This document shows positions 28,814 through 37,661 of a DNA stretch of 64,000 nt, in pieces. Under the pieces are notes generated by a model. It was not told where the DNA came from, searched no databases, and saw only the letters and a list, made by a program, of their open reading frames with translations. The position numbers were made by a program, and so were the translations under genes. Source of the DNA: Algoriphagus lutimaris. GTDB lineage: Bacteria; Bacteroidota; Bacteroidia; Cytophagales; Cyclobacteriaceae. Positions within the stretch are counted from its first letter, which is position 1. Every line of letters begins with the position of its first letter. The stretch is from positions 516,384 to 580,383 of the forward strand of contig NZ_JAFIDJ010000002.1 in assembly GCF_017051705.1 (NCBI RefSeq), written 5' to 3'.

Positions 28814-29545
28814 ATTATATCACTCTTTCGAAGAATCCGACAAAAACTCATTCAGGAAAACAAGTTCACCCGCTATTTGGCTTATGCTTTTGGAGAAATT
28901 TTTCTAGTTGTGATTGGAATTTTGATTGCGCTTCAAGTAAACAACTTTAATAACGGAAGACTTGCAAAAATAGAGGAAGAGCGGATAATTGAAGATTTAT
29001 CTACTGAAATCTTACTTGCAATGAAAAGCAGGGAAGAAATAAGATTAGAATATTCTACCACAATCACACTTATTGCTCAAGCTTTAGATAAAATCTATTC
29101 CAATCTCCCAGCTTCTTTATCTGATGAGGAATGTAGAAGCATAGTATTTTCTCATATTATCCGTTGGGATCCTCATACCATTTCGACGCTTGAAGAAATA
29201 GTAGCAACAGGAAAAATCTCACTTTTAACAGATATTGAGCTAAGAAATATGCTGGTGGAGTTCAGAAACTTGTCCATAAGAAACAGAGAACGTTTAAATC
29301 AAACCATTTTTGAAGCAAATGTCTTGGTGGATGATTATCCAATAGAACTAAAAAGAACTTGGAGTCTTGAAATTCAAGATTCGGAATTTGCTTGTGACAT
29401 AAACAAGATTAGAACCAATGATGCATTGCTTGCAAAGTTGCAAAGCAACAGAGGAAGAATGACTTCTCCGAGAAGCTCAGCAAGAAGAGAATTAGAAATG
29501 CTACAAGCTATTCAAAAGCTGATTAACAATAGAAACATAAAATAA
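28814..29545 (+). CDS. DUF6090 protein, N-type A, with ATT in place of the start codon
   Basis: The family-typical N-terminus (ISLFRRIRQKLIQENKFTRY) is encoded from 28814, but the position of the ATG is ATT, followed by ATA TCA CTC TTT. The nearest conventional start in frame is TTG 28877, which would remove the basic N-terminus and begin inside the membrane helix (LAYAFGEIFLVV). Full length would be 243 residues. The C-domain has STLEEIVATGKISLLTDIEL as core motif. Either a rare ATT start is used, or the gene is losing expression. A TAA lies just upstream at 28802. Confidence 0.6.
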   Translation: MISLFRRIRQKLIQENKFTRYLAYAFGEIFLVVIGILIALQVNNFNNGRLAKIEEERIIEDLSTEILLAMKSREEIRLEYSTTITLIAQALDKIYSNLPASLSDEECRSIVFSHIIRWDPHTISTLEEIVATGKISLLTDIELRNMLVEFRNLSIRNRERLNQTIFEANVLVDDYPIELKRTWSLEIQDSEFACDINKIRTNDALLAKLQSNRGRMTSPRSSARRELEMLQAIQKLINNRNIK

Positions 29546-29685
29546 TGCTTCACTACCTTCATCAAAAACTCATTCTTTAAGTAAACTCCTAACAGTATTT
29601 GCTATACGCCGTTGAAGAAATTCTTTTGGTTGCCATTGGGTTTTTGATTGCCTTTTCACTTAGGAATTTAGCCAGCAATCCTTAG
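29545..29685 (+). pseudogene. Decayed DUF6090 N-cassette
   Basis: ATG CTT CAC TAC CTT at 29545 resembles the family start, is stopped after 11 codons, and in another frame 29593-29685 reads QYLLYAVEEILLVAIG then FLIAFSLRNL before TAG. This is the membrane cassette ([19 protein letters not shown]) with GE changed to EE and no C-domain. The start overlaps the previous stop (TAATG), as in intact pairs. The 279 bases after it, to 29964, are AT-rich and hold nothing I recognise. Confidence 0.8.
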
Positions 29686-29964
29686 GAATCTAAAGAAAAA
29701 TTGGAACTCCTTATTTCAATAAACCCCTATGATCTTTGGGGTTTCATTTAAAACTTGATTGGTTCAATCGAAAGTTTATCAAAATATTTGAACAGGAAAT
29801 TACGGGAATCAACCTGTATACAAAATCAGGATAAATATTTATAATTTTTTTGCTTAATTCTATAATTAATCCTATAAATCATCAAATCACAATATTAATT
29901 TTTTAGATTTTCAATTTCATAGTCTTTAATTTTCGATATTGCTTCCTGCTAATTTATACAAAAC

Positions 29965-30468
29965 ATGAAGACAATTTATGCCCTAACCTTAGTCCTTTTC
30001 TTGTCGCTTAAGGTCAATGCCCAAAATGACATTTATGCAACTTCGCAAAAGCCGGATACCTACTCCAAGCCCAAAGAAAATACCTCAGTAAAAACTCCTG
30101 GAGAATCAGATGAAGTAAAAAATATTATGAGTATAAAGGCAGGAATTACAGATCCATTCCTTGCTTTTACTTATGAACGCTTATTTTCACAAAAGGTAGG
30201 CGCAGAAGTCGCTATCGGTCTTATTGGCCTTTCAGTAGGCCCAAAATTTTATCTCCCTTCCATAAGGCCCGAAAAAGTGAATTTCCATACCGGTGTAGTT
30301 GTGGGATGGGGATTTTTTGCCCAAGGAATGTATGGTTATTTACCAATCGGCATTAACCGATTAACTAAAAATAATTTCATGCTTAGTTTTGACGTAGGGC
30401 CTCAATATATATTTGAAGACGAGCAATTTCTCCCAGGAATCAATTTTAGGATAGGAAAAGCCTTTTAA
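29965..30468 (+). CDS. Small exported protein, probable outer-membrane beta-barrel
   Basis: A 167-residue protein with signal peptide MKTIYALTLVLFLSLKVNA before QND. After a polar Pro/Lys-rich linker (to about residue 50) come alternating hydrophobic strands (FLAFTYERLF, GAEVAIGLIGLSVGPKFYL, FHTGVVVGWGFF, MLSFDVGPQYIF) ending in the terminal phenylalanine of GINFRIGKAF, as in outer-membrane barrels. Family not recognised. It interrupts the DUF6090 array and has its own terminator. Confidence 0.65.
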   Translation: MKTIYALTLVLFLSLKVNAQNDIYATSQKPDTYSKPKENTSVKTPGESDEVKNIMSIKAGITDPFLAFTYERLFSQKVGAEVAIGLIGLSVGPKFYLPSIRPEKVNFHTGVVVGWGFFAQGMYGYLPIGINRLTKNNFMLSFDVGPQYIFEDEQFLPGINFRIGKAF

Positions 30469-30504
30469 AACCGAATGAGGAATTTAATCTTTCCCGGTTT
30501 TTTT
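30468..30504 (+). terminator. Rho-independent-like terminator
   Basis: AAACCG (30468-30473) pairs with CGGTTT (30495-30500) and GGAA (30479-30482) with TTCC (30491-30494), with a five-base bulge; seven T follow (30498-30504). It overlaps the stop codon of the small beta-barrel gene. Confidence 0.65.
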
Positions 30505-30597
30505 ATCTAGCAAATTTTCAGCTATCCTGAATTTAATTTAATAGAACTTTTTTTAGAGGATTACGAGTAATTTTCCTGTTTTTAAAACTTTTTTTAG

Positions 30598-30621
30598 GGC
30601 CATTCATGTTTTAGAATGGCC
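30598..30621. promoter_or_regulatory. Perfect 8-base stem-loop upstream of the main array
   Basis: GGCCATTC (30598-30605), an eight-base AT loop, then GAATGGCC (30614-30621). A T-rich tract precedes it and no T run follows, so it is not a standard terminator for either strand. It lies 108 bases upstream of the first gene of the long array and could be an operator or leader hairpin. Confidence 0.4.
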
Positions 30622-30728
30622 TGACAAAACTCAAAACCCAGCGATTACAATTCAATCATTTCACTTTTTTTCAGATCATAGAATTAATGTATCTTATTGA
30701 TTCTTTTTCAGTTTTATTTGAATTTCCA

Positions 30729-31460
30729 ATGCTCACTATATTCCGGAAAATCCGCCAAAAACTCCTAACTCAAAACAAGGTCACTCGCTATTTAGCCTAT
30801 GCCATAGGTGAAATTTTTTTGGTTGTCATTGGAATTTTGATCGCCCTACAAGTAAATAACTGGAATGAAAGTAGAAAAGAGGATGCAAGAGAGCGGGAAC
30901 TATTAATATATGCATTGGAAAATATTAAAACAGATTCCTTAAGCTTGGACAGCATCACATCAAGAACAGATAAAATACTTGCAGTACAAAGGGATTTGAT
31001 TCTTCTTTCAGAAAATAAAATTCCTGCACAATCCATTGGAAACCTTGATTTGATTCGAGCTTCAGAGCCTAATATTTTGATTATCAAAAAAAACAATCCC
31101 AACCTTCCAAATGAAGTAAAAGACCAAGAGATAAAGAAAATGCTCTTGGATCATTACTTGACAATAGAATGGTTGGAAAACACCATTCTCAAACATAATG
31201 ATATTATTGAGGGTGTAGTGAGGCCCTTTATGGCAGAAAAACAACTACTGAATTATGGAGAGCAATTAAACACCGACCGCGCGAAATTTGATTTGGTAAA
31301 CGATGAAAGGTTTTATGAAGAGTTCAAAAATGAAGAACTCAGGCAGATTTTATTCGAATCGGGAGTGAAATTGAGAATAATGAGAACCAATGTTGAAAGA
31401 GTCGCCGAAAAAAATGAAAATTTAAAGAAAGCTATCAACTCATATCTAAACCATCGATGA
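30729..31460 (+). CDS. DUF6090 protein A1, N-type A, C-class NP
   Basis: First gene of a 13-copy run. 243 residues from ATG 30729 ([13 protein letters not shown]), preferred over an upstream ATG 14 codons earlier because it fits the family start. The membrane helix is about residues 21-42. The C-domain differs from most: NPNLPNEVKDQEIKKMLLDHY, then VVRPFMAEKQLLNYG. The only close match is the gene at 57598 in the second array, which has [20 protein letters not shown] and [14 protein letters not shown]. The stop overlaps the next start by four bases (ATGA). Confidence 0.8.
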   Translation: MLTIFRKIRQKLLTQNKVTRYLAYAIGEIFLVVIGILIALQVNNWNESRKEDARERELLIYALENIKTDSLSLDSITSRTDKILAVQRDLILLSENKIPAQSIGNLDLIRASEPNILIIKKNNPNLPNEVKDQEIKKMLLDHYLTIEWLENTILKHNDIIEGVVRPFMAEKQLLNYGEQLNTDRAKFDLVNDERFYEEFKNEELRQILFESGVKLRIMRTNVERVAEKNENLKKAINSYLNHR

Positions 31461-32212
31461 TCTCTTTTTTTAGAAAAATCCGCCAAAAACTCCTTTCCCA
31501 AAATCGGGTAACCAGATACCTCGTTTATGCGATAGGAGAAATCCTATTGGTGGTTATAGGTATTCTAATTGCACTTCAAGTCAACAACTGGAATGAACAG
31601 CGCAAAGCAGCAAACAGATGGAATACCTATCAAAAACGATTCCTTGAAGACTTTGAGGTAATTCTGGAGGACACAGATAATTCTATCCGTGGAAATGAAA
31701 AAAACTTGAGGAATTCAATCTTGGTGAAAAACTCACTGGAGTCTAAAAACCTACATGATTCTAGTAGAATAAACTTTGAAACCTACCTAGGTCAATATCA
31801 CCAGTATTACATGACTATGACACCCTTTTCTACTTACGAAGAGATGATCAGCGCAGGAGAACTCAATCTGATTCCAAGTAGCAAGATTAGAGATGCCTTT
31901 TCTAGTCTTTCAGGGTATCGAAATTTCATAATCGAAGTAAACAAAGCTTACCATGATGCTGAAATCATGAAAACCAGTGAGTTTCAGCGGTATGTTCGAT
32001 ATACCCTTCTAAATCCAGGAACGGATTCCAGCAAAGTCATCCCTTCTTATGATTTTAATTCCATGGCTGGAGATTCTGTCCTGATCAATAAGGTTTCCCG
32101 GCAATCAGTTGCCTGGAATAGTATTTTGGGGATGTTTAAGAGGTATAAAACGTATGTTTCCGCATTTCGAGATTCGATCCAATTAAACCTGGAAAAAATT
32201 GAAAACCCTTAA
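31457..32212 (+). CDS. DUF6090 protein A2, N-type A, C-class DF
   Basis: 251 residues. N-cassette [20 protein letters not shown] then [13 protein letters not shown]. The C-domain begins KRFLEDFEVILEDTDNSI, has core motif TYEEMISAGELNLIPSSKIR and ends with YDFNSMAGDSVLINKVSRQS. These three blocks align with the gene at 37662 (RLLEDFELIETRTQ, TYDEMKSNGKLDLI, YDFEKMANDPEYQNKLSRVG), so the two share a C-class. Translationally coupled to A1. Confidence 0.8.
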   Translation: MISFFRKIRQKLLSQNRVTRYLVYAIGEILLVVIGILIALQVNNWNEQRKAANRWNTYQKRFLEDFEVILEDTDNSIRGNEKNLRNSILVKNSLESKNLHDSSRINFETYLGQYHQYYMTMTPFSTYEEMISAGELNLIPSSKIRDAFSSLSGYRNFIIEVNKAYHDAEIMKTSEFQRYVRYTLLNPGTDSSKVIPSYDFNSMAGDSVLINKVSRQSVAWNSILGMFKRYKTYVSAFRDSIQLNLEKIENP

Positions 32213-32221
32213 CCTGCTCCC

Positions 32222-32989
32222 ATGATTTCATTTTTCAGAAAAATCCGCCAGAAACTCCTTTCCCAAAATAAGGTAACCCGATATTTAGTCTATGCGATTG
32301 GAGAAATATTCTTGGTGGTGATGGGAATATTAATTGCACTTCAGGTGAATAACTGGAATGAGAGTCAAAAAAATAAAGCCACTGAACAAAAGTTATTGAG
32401 GGAACTTAAAGACGACTTATCGGCAACTTTAGAAGACCTGAAATCTGATATAGTTATTGCCTCAGAACATTTAGCAATTTCCGATTCTATCTATACCTCC
32501 CTCTATTTAAAAGAAGAACCACCAACTGACATCAGTATTGATTTCTGGTTTTTATTTAAAAGAGGGTCACTTTTCGCAAAGATTTCGTCCTACGAATCCA
32601 TAAAAAATACAGGCATTGATTTAATTCAAGATGATGCACTGAGAATTCAAATCACTAATTTTTATGAAATGAGCTTGATGAGAATTGTTAATCTGGAAAG
32701 CATTATTGCTAAAAACAGAGATGAAATTCAAAATATTTTAATCTCCCAAAAATTCAAGCAAAGCACATCTTGTGACACTTGTAAAAATTTAACGGAGCTT
32801 TTATCGCAAGAAAATCTTGATAAAAATATACTTACATCCATCAATGCTAAGACTTTAGCTACAGACACAGAATTCAATCAAAGTCTAAAGCTTCATTTTA
32901 TAAGATACAATACGCTTAATAGATATTACTTGGATGCCGAGCGGGATATTGAGCAAATGATTCAAAGCTTAAATGACTATTTAAAATAG
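32222..32989 (+). CDS. DUF6090 protein A3, N-type A, C-class YD
   Basis: 255 residues, nine bases after A2. Core motif SYESIKNTGIDLIQDDALRI followed by TNFYEMSLMRIV. Unlike most copies it carries a CDTCKN pair of cysteines near residue 184, which could form a disulfide if the domain is periplasmic. The closest relative in the window by core motif is the gene at 38399 (GFEVLKSKGIDLLSDKKLQ). Confidence 0.8.
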   Translation: MISFFRKIRQKLLSQNKVTRYLVYAIGEIFLVVMGILIALQVNNWNESQKNKATEQKLLRELKDDLSATLEDLKSDIVIASEHLAISDSIYTSLYLKEEPPTDISIDFWFLFKRGSLFAKISSYESIKNTGIDLIQDDALRIQITNFYEMSLMRIVNLESIIAKNRDEIQNILISQKFKQSTSCDTCKNLTELLSQENLDKNILTSINAKTLATDTEFNQSLKLHFIRYNTLNRYYLDAERDIEQMIQSLNDYLK

Positions 32990-32993
32990 GCCT

Positions 32994-33782
32994 ATGATCT
33001 CATTTTTTAGGAAAATCCGCCAAAAACTTCTCCAGCAAAACAGCTTCACCCGATACCTGATTTATGCTTTGGGTGAGATAATGCTTGTCGTAATCGGGAT
33101 TTTGATTGCTTTACAGGTAAACAATTGGAATGAGGGAAGAAAACAGCGAAATATAGAGCTGAAGTATTTTTTAAACCTTAAAAATGATCTCTATGCCGAT
33201 CTGGACAGGTTAAACTATTTGATTGATATTTCTAAAGGAAAAGTAACCGCTGCCAGTAAAGTTAAAAAAAGAGCAGATCGTGATTCGGTAGGATCGCTTT
33301 ACGATTTTTCCACAGATATGCTGAATCTGATATATGTTGAAGAATTTCGACCTAATGACAATACCTATGAGGAAATGAAGAGTTCGGGAAACTTCAGTTT
33401 GATTCAAAATGACGAACTCAAATTGGAATTAATGACTTTGAGAAAAACCTATATAGAAATTCAAGCATTTCAAGAGCATCTGAGGTACGATTTTAATGTA
33501 TTCCTTCAGGATTATGAGCGGTATGTCAATTGGGGTAAATATTATGACCTACCTAATTCTAATGTTCCAAAATCAGAGTTGTTATTTGATTCAACATATA
33601 TCGAGAACCATCAAAAAGAAATGGAATCGGAGGTTCGCAAACTCTTAAAAAGTAAAATTTTCCTTAACAATATCTTCCTCCTAGAAATTAATTACAGATA
33701 CGATATGGATGTGCTTCAAAATACTAAATCACAAATTGAAGAAATCATCCAAACATTAAATAATGAACTAGTTTTAGAATAA
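32994..33782 (+). CDS. DUF6090 protein A4, N-type A
   Basis: 262 residues, four bases after A3. Core motif TYEEMKSSGNFSLIQNDELK starts at about residue 124, near the family consensus. The C-domain starts LKNDLYADLDRLNYLIDIS and contains a long aromatic-rich helix (YDFNVFLQDYERYVNWGKYY). It does not fall clearly into the W or YD class. Ends with a predicted coiled helix and the acidic tail ELVLE. Confidence 0.8.
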   Translation: MISFFRKIRQKLLQQNSFTRYLIYALGEIMLVVIGILIALQVNNWNEGRKQRNIELKYFLNLKNDLYADLDRLNYLIDISKGKVTAASKVKKRADRDSVGSLYDFSTDMLNLIYVEEFRPNDNTYEEMKSSGNFSLIQNDELKLELMTLRKTYIEIQAFQEHLRYDFNVFLQDYERYVNWGKYYDLPNSNVPKSELLFDSTYIENHQKEMESEVRKLLKSKIFLNNIFLLEINYRYDMDVLQNTKSQIEEIIQTLNNELVLE

Positions 33783-33786
33783 TATC

Positions 33787-34536
33787 ATGATCTCATTTTT
33801 TCGAAAAATCCGACAAAAACTACTCAGTCAGAATAGAATAACCCAGTACATCTTCTATGCTTTAGGAGAGATTTTTTTGGTAGTGCTTGGAATTCTGATA
33901 GCGCTTCAAGTCAATAACTGGAACCAAGAAAGGATTAGTCTAAAACGTGAAAAGCAAATACTTCAAGGTTTATATCAGGAATTTGAAGCAGCAGCTAAAG
34001 AATTAGATACAGACCTGAATGCCCGAAAGACATATCTCCGAGCAGCGAAGGCTCTTCAGGACAACCATTAGACCGGAGATGCATTAAACCTTCCAATAGA
34101 TTCTATCAAACCCTTTGTTTACTCCCTACTATCAACAAGGTTTTATTCAACTGCCCATCCGATTTTAGATGACTTGTCCTCTTCCGGAAGTCTCGAACTT
34201 ATCCGATCAGATTCTATTAGGTTGCTTTTGGGGACCTATATTCAGGAGAAAAATAGGTACATCTCAGTGGAGGAACGAGAAGGCAAATTTACCTACGAAC
34301 AATTCATCCCTTTTCTTTCGGATATTTTGAATTTAAGCCATATCAGTTCTGACCTAATGACATCTTCAGAATTAGATAAAAATATTGAGATTTTGGAAGA
34401 GAATAATCAATATGGAAGTCTGATCTATATGAGAATTTCTCGTGTAAACGTTGCATTAGATTACGGATATAAAGTCGAACAGAGTATTGAAAATGTTCTT
34501 TTGCAACTTGAAAAGGAATTAAATAACTGGCCATGA
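33787..34536 (+). pseudogene. DUF6090 protein A5, interrupted by one amber codon
   Basis: A full-length frame of 249 sense codons is broken only by TAG at codon 95 (34069-34071, after ALQDNH). Downstream in the same frame, TGDALNLPIDSIKPFVYSLL and the core motif DDLSSSGSLELIRSDSIRLL continue intact to 34536. The C-domain is of the W class, starting YQEFEAAAKELDTDL, with Tyr in place of Trp. The loss looks recent. The next gene still starts at the ATGA overlap, so coupling to its translation could now fail. Confidence 0.85.
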
Positions 34537-35291
34537 TCTCATTTTTTCGAAAAATCCGACAAAAACTACTTGCTCAAAATAGATTGACCAGATATCTCAC
34601 TTATGCGATAGGGGAGATTCTTTTAGTGACTATCGGGATTTTAATCGCCCTTCAGATCAATACCTGGAATGAACAAAGGTTGAATCAAAAAAAGGAAAAA
34701 TCAATACTAGAAAGTCTTCAATTGGAGTTTCTTAACAACAGAGAAAAGTTGCAAGTTATCATTCAGCATCATGAAGCTATTTTAGGAACTACAAGAGATC
34801 TAATGAAGCTTTTTAATGAGCCTGAATCGGTTCTCAAAAACTACAATTTGGATAGTCTTATTGAGAGAAGTATAGATTTCAGAAGTTATAACCCTTCCCA
34901 ATCTGTCATTGAGGATTTGATTTCTTCAGGTAATCTTGATCTAATTTCTTCGGAAACCATGAGGAAATTGATTTTTGAATGGGGGACTGAAACCCTGCAA
35001 AAGGTAGAAAACTATAATACTTTGGATGAGACCTCTCAATTTTTATTGATCCCTTACTTGATGAAAAAAACATCATTGAAGAATATTGATCGGTATGGGT
35101 TTTTGAAATGGGAAGAAAAATCAAAGTTTAAGTCAGAGCCCTATAAGTTATTTCTAGATTTAGAATTTGAGAATCAATTGGACAACTATGCTTGGGGAAT
35201 AGTAAATTACCTGCAGTCATTGTATATTCTTGAGGAAATTACTGATAAAATTATTTCCGAGACAAACCAAGTCCTTCTCCCAGAACAATGA
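34533..35291 (+). CDS. DUF6090 protein A6, N-type A, C-class W
   Basis: 252 residues, overlapping A5 by four bases. The helix ends LIALQINTWNE, with Ile-Asn-Thr where most have Val-Asn-Asn; the next gene shares this. C-domain begins LQLEFLNNREKLQVII, core motif VIEDLISSGNLDLISSETMR, then LIFEWGTETLQ and LLIPYLMKKTSL. This EF...NL start and the Trp after the core are the marks of the W class. Confidence 0.8.
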   Translation: MISFFRKIRQKLLAQNRLTRYLTYAIGEILLVTIGILIALQINTWNEQRLNQKKEKSILESLQLEFLNNREKLQVIIQHHEAILGTTRDLMKLFNEPESVLKNYNLDSLIERSIDFRSYNPSQSVIEDLISSGNLDLISSETMRKLIFEWGTETLQKVENYNTLDETSQFLLIPYLMKKTSLKNIDRYGFLKWEEKSKFKSEPYKLFLDLEFENQLDNYAWGIVNYLQSLYILEEITDKIISETNQVLLPEQ

Positions 35292-36076
35292 TCTCATTCT
35301 TTCGCAAAATCCGACAAAAACTCCTAAGAGAAAGTAAGGTCACCCGCTATCTGATTTATGCGTTGGGTGAGATTATTTTGGTGACCATAGGAATTTTAAT
35401 CGCCCTTCAGATCAATACCTGGAATACTAATCGTCTGGAGCGAATCCAGGAGCAAGCAGTTTTGAAACAACTCAAGGAAGAGTTTGAGTCAAATCTTGAA
35501 CAGATTGATCTCAAGATTGCTCTAAGAGATAATATTATATCCAATGCAACGGAGGTATTACATTATATCGATTCAAAAATGGAGGTAAGCAAGGATACTC
35601 TTTTCCAAAAAATGAGTCCTATCGTCATGGCTCCAACATTTGATCCCATTCAAAATGATATCCTGCAGTCCGAAAAAATCCAATTGATCAGGAATGAGCA
35701 ATTACGCAGGATACTGGCAAATTGGCCGACCTATGTCACTGAGTTAAAAGAACAGGAAGAAGAGTGGGTGAAAATTTACAATAATTTCACTTCCCCTTAC
35801 TTGATAGAAATTGGTCTTTCTAGGGACTTGAACCTGTATTTCTATGACAATCCTAAAAATTTAAAATACCTCATGGATATAAATAATAGTAAGGAAATAT
35901 CCCTGAGCAATTCTAAAAGATCTCCATCAGTAATGGAAATCTTAAATGATATAAAAATTGAAGGCATATTATCGAATGCAGTATTGATAAATATTGGAGT
36001 CAATTGGGAGTCTGAAACCCTTAGAGACAAAATTCTCAAAATTTTAGAATTAATTGAGGGTCAAATAATTAATTGA
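35288..36076 (+). CDS. DUF6090 protein A7, N-type A, C-class W
   Basis: 262 residues, overlapping A6 by four bases. N-cassette has KLLRESKVTRYLIYALGEII. C-domain starts LKEEFESNLEQIDLKIALRD; the core is degraded to DILQSEKIQLIRNEQLRRI, lacking the Lys-Ser-x-Gly, but Trp follows in LANWPTYVTELK. A loop of alternating Ser and Asn (SKEISLSNSKRS) follows near residue 205. Coupled to its upstream neighbour. Confidence 0.8.
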   Translation: MISFFRKIRQKLLRESKVTRYLIYALGEIILVTIGILIALQINTWNTNRLERIQEQAVLKQLKEEFESNLEQIDLKIALRDNIISNATEVLHYIDSKMEVSKDTLFQKMSPIVMAPTFDPIQNDILQSEKIQLIRNEQLRRILANWPTYVTELKEQEEEWVKIYNNFTSPYLIEIGLSRDLNLYFYDNPKNLKYLMDINNSKEISLSNSKRSPSVMEILNDIKIEGILSNAVLINIGVNWESETLRDKILKILELIEGQIIN

Positions 36077-36081
36077 TAAAA

Positions 36082-36846
36082 ATGATTTCATTTTTTAGAA
36101 AAATCCGACAGAAACTTTTTCAACAAAACCGGCTTACCCGGTACTTGGCCTATGCATTGGGGGAAATATTACTAGTGGTCATCGGAATTTTGATTGCGCT
36201 GCAATTAAATATTCAAAAAGAATTGGCTGAAGAAAAAAAAGAAACGGAGCAGCTTTTAATCGGTGTTCAAGCTGACTTGAAATTGGAAGCTGAACGGATA
36301 GACTTTCTGATTGACTTTTATGGGGAGATTACAGATGGCATTCAAAAGGTCCTTTTAAACTACCAAGGAAAGGAAATTAATACCAATAAAGAGTTAGGCC
36401 AATATTTCCTGAACACTTTTGAATTCCGAAAATTTTTCAAATATAATACTAGCTACCAAACACTTTACGGAAGCGGTCTTCTCCAGGGAATTGAGGACAA
36501 AAAACTATCTGAAGAAATCATTACCTATTATTCCATACAATACTTAGAGTGGTCTTTGGAGATTTATCAACAAAAAGCCAGCTCGTTTAATTTTAACAGT
36601 ACCCCCCAATTTTATCCTCTTGATAAACTTGAACCAAGTGCCAATTATCAATCCATCCCTAATTTCCGATTGGATATTGATGATAATTTTAAAACCGATT
36701 TTAAAGAATTTATCAAAGAACCTGAGGTTTTGAACTTCCTCGTGGATCTCTTGCATCAAAGTGAATTGGTTTTTTTAAATCTAAAAACCTATAAAGAATC
36801 TAACCTGACTTTATCAAACAAAATAAAAAATCACCTTGAGCAATGA
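36082..36846 (+). CDS. DUF6090 protein A8, N-type A with altered helix end
   Basis: 254 residues from ATG 36082; an in-frame TTG at 36073 overlaps A7 by four bases. The helix ends LIALQLNIQKELAEEKKE, so the conserved Asn-Trp pair after the membrane is missing. Core motif SYQTLYGSGLLQGIEDKKLS. The C-domain has a Phe/Tyr-rich region (FLNTFEFRKFFKYNTSYQ) and does not match another class member closely. Confidence 0.78.
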   Translation: MISFFRKIRQKLFQQNRLTRYLAYALGEILLVVIGILIALQLNIQKELAEEKKETEQLLIGVQADLKLEAERIDFLIDFYGEITDGIQKVLLNYQGKEINTNKELGQYFLNTFEFRKFFKYNTSYQTLYGSGLLQGIEDKKLSEEIITYYSIQYLEWSLEIYQQKASSFNFNSTPQFYPLDKLEPSANYQSIPNFRLDIDDNFKTDFKEFIKEPEVLNFLVDLLHQSELVFLNLKTYKESNLTLSNKIKNHLEQ

Positions 36847-37586
36847 TCTCACTTTTTCGAAAAATCCGCCAAAAACTCCTAACTCAAAATAGAGTGACCA
36901 GATACCTTGCATATGCTGTAGGAGAAATCCTTCTCGTGGTGATTGGAATTCTCATTGCATTGCAGGTAAATAACTGGAATGAAGAAAGAAAGAATAATAA
37001 AATACGTGAGATCTTTCGAAGTTCCCTAAAGAAAGATCTCCAAGCAGACACTTCCTATCTAAAAGCCACTATTCAAAAACTTCAATTGGAAAGTGAGCAA
37101 TTAGCGCAGTTTAAAAGCCTTATCAATGAAATAGGGACTGATAAAAATGCTTTGATAGGCTTAATAAATACTAAAATAGAGCCTTTTATTACCCCATTTA
37201 GTGGGTTCAATAATAACACTTATCGTTCATTTGCCAACTCCGGAAGGCTTGAGCTTATAAGTTTAGACCTCCAAGAAGATCTATTTAAACTAAATTCATT
37301 TCAAGTTATTGTTGAGCGCGATTCAGAAAAATATCTTGATCTTTATTTCAGTAATATCGAGGCTTTTAAACTACCAATTCCGGTCGATATTCAATTATTA
37401 CAAAATGGACCAGTCACCGATGCAATATGGAAGGCAACTAATTTTGAAACAATTGGAGTCCGACTGAACTCTTGGGGTACTTCCAAAAAGAACTATTATA
37501 GAATCATATTGCCATATTTGATTCAAGCACAAGAAAGGACAACTCAGATTCTTAAGAAATACTTTTCTGAAGAAAGTCAAAACTAA
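36843..37586 (+). CDS. DUF6090 protein A9, N-type A
   Basis: 247 residues, overlapping A8 by four bases. Core motif TYRSFANSGRLELISLDLQE; C-domain starts LKKDLQADTSYLKATI. Its 5' segment (bases for [17 protein letters not shown]) is nearly identical at the DNA level to that of the next gene, including synonymous positions, while the C-domains are unrelated in detail. A 75-base gap follows, the longest inside this run, so a new ribosome entry or internal promoter is possible there. Confidence 0.8.
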   Translation: MISLFRKIRQKLLTQNRVTRYLAYAVGEILLVVIGILIALQVNNWNEERKNNKIREIFRSSLKKDLQADTSYLKATIQKLQLESEQLAQFKSLINEIGTDKNALIGLINTKIEPFITPFSGFNNNTYRSFANSGRLELISLDLQEDLFKLNSFQVIVERDSEKYLDLYFSNIEAFKLPIPVDIQLLQNGPVTDAIWKATNFETIGVRLNSWGTSKKNYYRIILPYLIQAQERTTQILKKYFSEESQN

Positions 37587-37661
37587 ATAGTATAGGTATG
37601 GCTGTGATTCTAATTATTGAAGAACTGGAAAAGTTTTAAAAATCTGACTAAAGAAATTAAG

